21,604 bases of DNA from DATFFO01 sp035250025 (lineage in GTDB: Bacteria; Actinomycetota; Acidimicrobiia; Spongiisociales; ZC4RG35): assembly GCA_035250025.1 (NCBI GenBank), contig DATFFO010000299.1, positions 1 to 21,604 of the forward strand, given 5' to 3'. Shown in pieces: positions 20,888-21,604 of this stretch; position 1 is the first letter of the stretch; each line of letters opens with the position of its first letter. The notes under the pieces are model-generated. The model was not told where the DNA came from and made no database searches. It was given only the letters and a program-made list of their open reading frames with translations. A program made the position numbers and the translations under genes.

Positions 20888-21604
20888 GTGGCAATCCTCG
20901 GCCCCACCGCCACGGGTAAGTCCCGACTGGCGATGGACCTCGCCGAGCGGGTGGGAGGGGCGATCCTCTCCGTCGACTCGATGCAGGTCTATCGCGGCAT
21001 GGACATCGGCACCGCCAAGCCGACCAGAGAGGAGCAGGCCCGGGTCCGCCATCACATGATCGACATTGCCGACCCCGAGGCGGATGTCAACGTTGCCCAG
21101 TTCCGGGAGGCAGCCCGTCGGGCGCTGGCGTCCGAGAAGGCCGGGGTCGTCTTCGTGGTCGGCGGCTCCGGCCTCCACTTTCGATCCGTTGTGGATCCCA
21201 TGACATTTCGCCCAACCGATCCCGACTTGCGGGAGGAACTGGAGGCGACGGCGCTCGAGGACCTCGTTGAAGAGCTCGTCGAAGCCGATCCGGATGCGGG
21301 AGCGGTCGTCGATATCTCGAACCCGCGCAGAGTTATGCGCAGCATCGAGGTGCTGCGCATCACCGGATCGACTCCGAGCGAATGGGCGGCCTACGAGGCA
21401 CAGTCCGGATATCACCAGTACCGCCCCGAACTCGAGTTCGTCGGCTTCGGCCTCGATCGCCACAACCCCCGGCCGGCCATCTCGCACCGCCTGGGCGAAA
21501 TGCGCCGGGCCGGGTTTCTCGACGAGGTCGTCGCCCTGGCACCGCGGCTGGGACGAACCGCCAGCCAGGCAGTCGGATACCGGCAACTGCTCGACGTCGT
21601 AGGC
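20888..21604 (+). CDS. miaA: tRNA dimethylallyltransferase MiaA, N-terminal part (runs off window)
   Basis: MiaA attaches the dimethylallyl group to N6 of A37, producing the substrate of MiaB encoded just upstream. About 239 codons are visible of a family of about 300. The P-loop GPTATGKS, SVDSMQVYRGMDIGTAKPT, HHMIDIADP, VVGGSGLHFRSVVD, NPRRVMRSIEVLRITG, GFGLDR and AVGYRQLLD are all family landmarks. The annotated start is GTG 20888, 8 bases after the miaB stop. It leaves a very short first strand (MAILGPT). A CTG at 20876 would add SRIV and overlap the miaB stop by 4 bases, and may be the real start. Confidence 0.94.
   Translation, partial: MAILGPTATGKSRLAMDLAERVGGAILSVDSMQVYRGMDIGTAKPTREEQARVRHHMIDIADPEADVNVAQFREAARRALASEKAGVVFVVGGSGLHFRSVVDPMTFRPTDPDLREELEATALEDLVEELVEADPDAGAVVDISNPRRVMRSIEVLRITGSTPSEWAAYEAQSGYHQYRPELEFVGFGLDRHNPRPAISHRLGEMRRAGFLDEVVALAPRLGRTASQAVGYRQLLDVVG

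Noticed and set aside
1..21604. Defence island, CRISPR array, prophage or biosynthetic cluster
   Set aside because: No direct-repeat arrays, phage genes, nuclease-NTPase pairs or synthase modules are present; apart from the intein, the content is metabolic and housekeeping.

Overview
The window (21,604 bases, high GC, almost fully coding) looks like chromosomal DNA from an actinobacterium outside the mycobacterial/streptomycete core, most likely an Acidimicrobiia-like lineage. That placement is inference. It rests on the high GC, TANNNT-type -10 elements, likely leaderless genes, a RamB/ScfR-type regulator next to the glyoxylate-shunt genes, a Gram-positive (CGAAC-N4-GTTCG) SOS box, a mycobacterial-type RecA intein, and an RNase Y gene in the recA region.

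Layout. (1) 2-334: the 3' end of an unrecognised beta-propeller-like gene. (2) 415-3715: a three-gene 2-oxo acid dehydrogenase operon (E1 alpha, E1 beta, E2), coupled by 4- and 1-base overlaps; no E3 is present. (3) 3716-3931: a gene-free convergent spacer with GC-rich hairpins and an inverted pair of REP-like elements. (4) 3932-5350 (minus): a RamB/ScfR-family regulator. It is divergent from malate synthase (5437-6987) and isocitrate lyase (6998-8275), followed by a pterin-dehydratase-like/VOC fusion and a RidA-family protein. An imperfect 16-bp palindrome at the presumed start of the aceBA transcript is a good operator candidate. (5) 9478-10536: a divergent archaeal-type (type II) glyceraldehyde-3-phosphate dehydrogenase homologue, then a small unknown ORF and a PHP-domain phosphatase. 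(6) 11779-14878: flavin reductase-like, rimO and cinA, joined by 4-base overlaps, then thpR to 15399. (7) 15555-17705: recA under a textbook LexA-controlled promoter, interrupted by a 361-residue LAGLIDADG intein at the M. leprae-type RecA site. (8) 17949-21604: rny behind a long structured leader, miaB, and the 5' part of miaA.

The first half reads as a catabolic island. The 2-oxo acid dehydrogenase makes acyl-CoA or acetyl-CoA, and malate synthase plus isocitrate lyase allow net assimilation of acetyl-CoA, probably under the acyl-CoA-responsive regulator. The second half is housekeeping: tRNA and ribosome methylthiolation (rimO, miaB), tRNA prenylation (miaA), NMN/pyridine nucleotide repair (cinA), RNA end chemistry (thpR), recombination (recA) and RNA decay (rny). 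I found no CRISPR array, insertion sequence, tRNA or rRNA. The only clear mobile element is the intein. I do not see a whole new defence-type system. The most notable items are the RecA intein, the archaeal-type GAPDH homologue, the pterin dehydratase/VOC plus RidA pair tied to the glyoxylate operon, and the structured rny leader.
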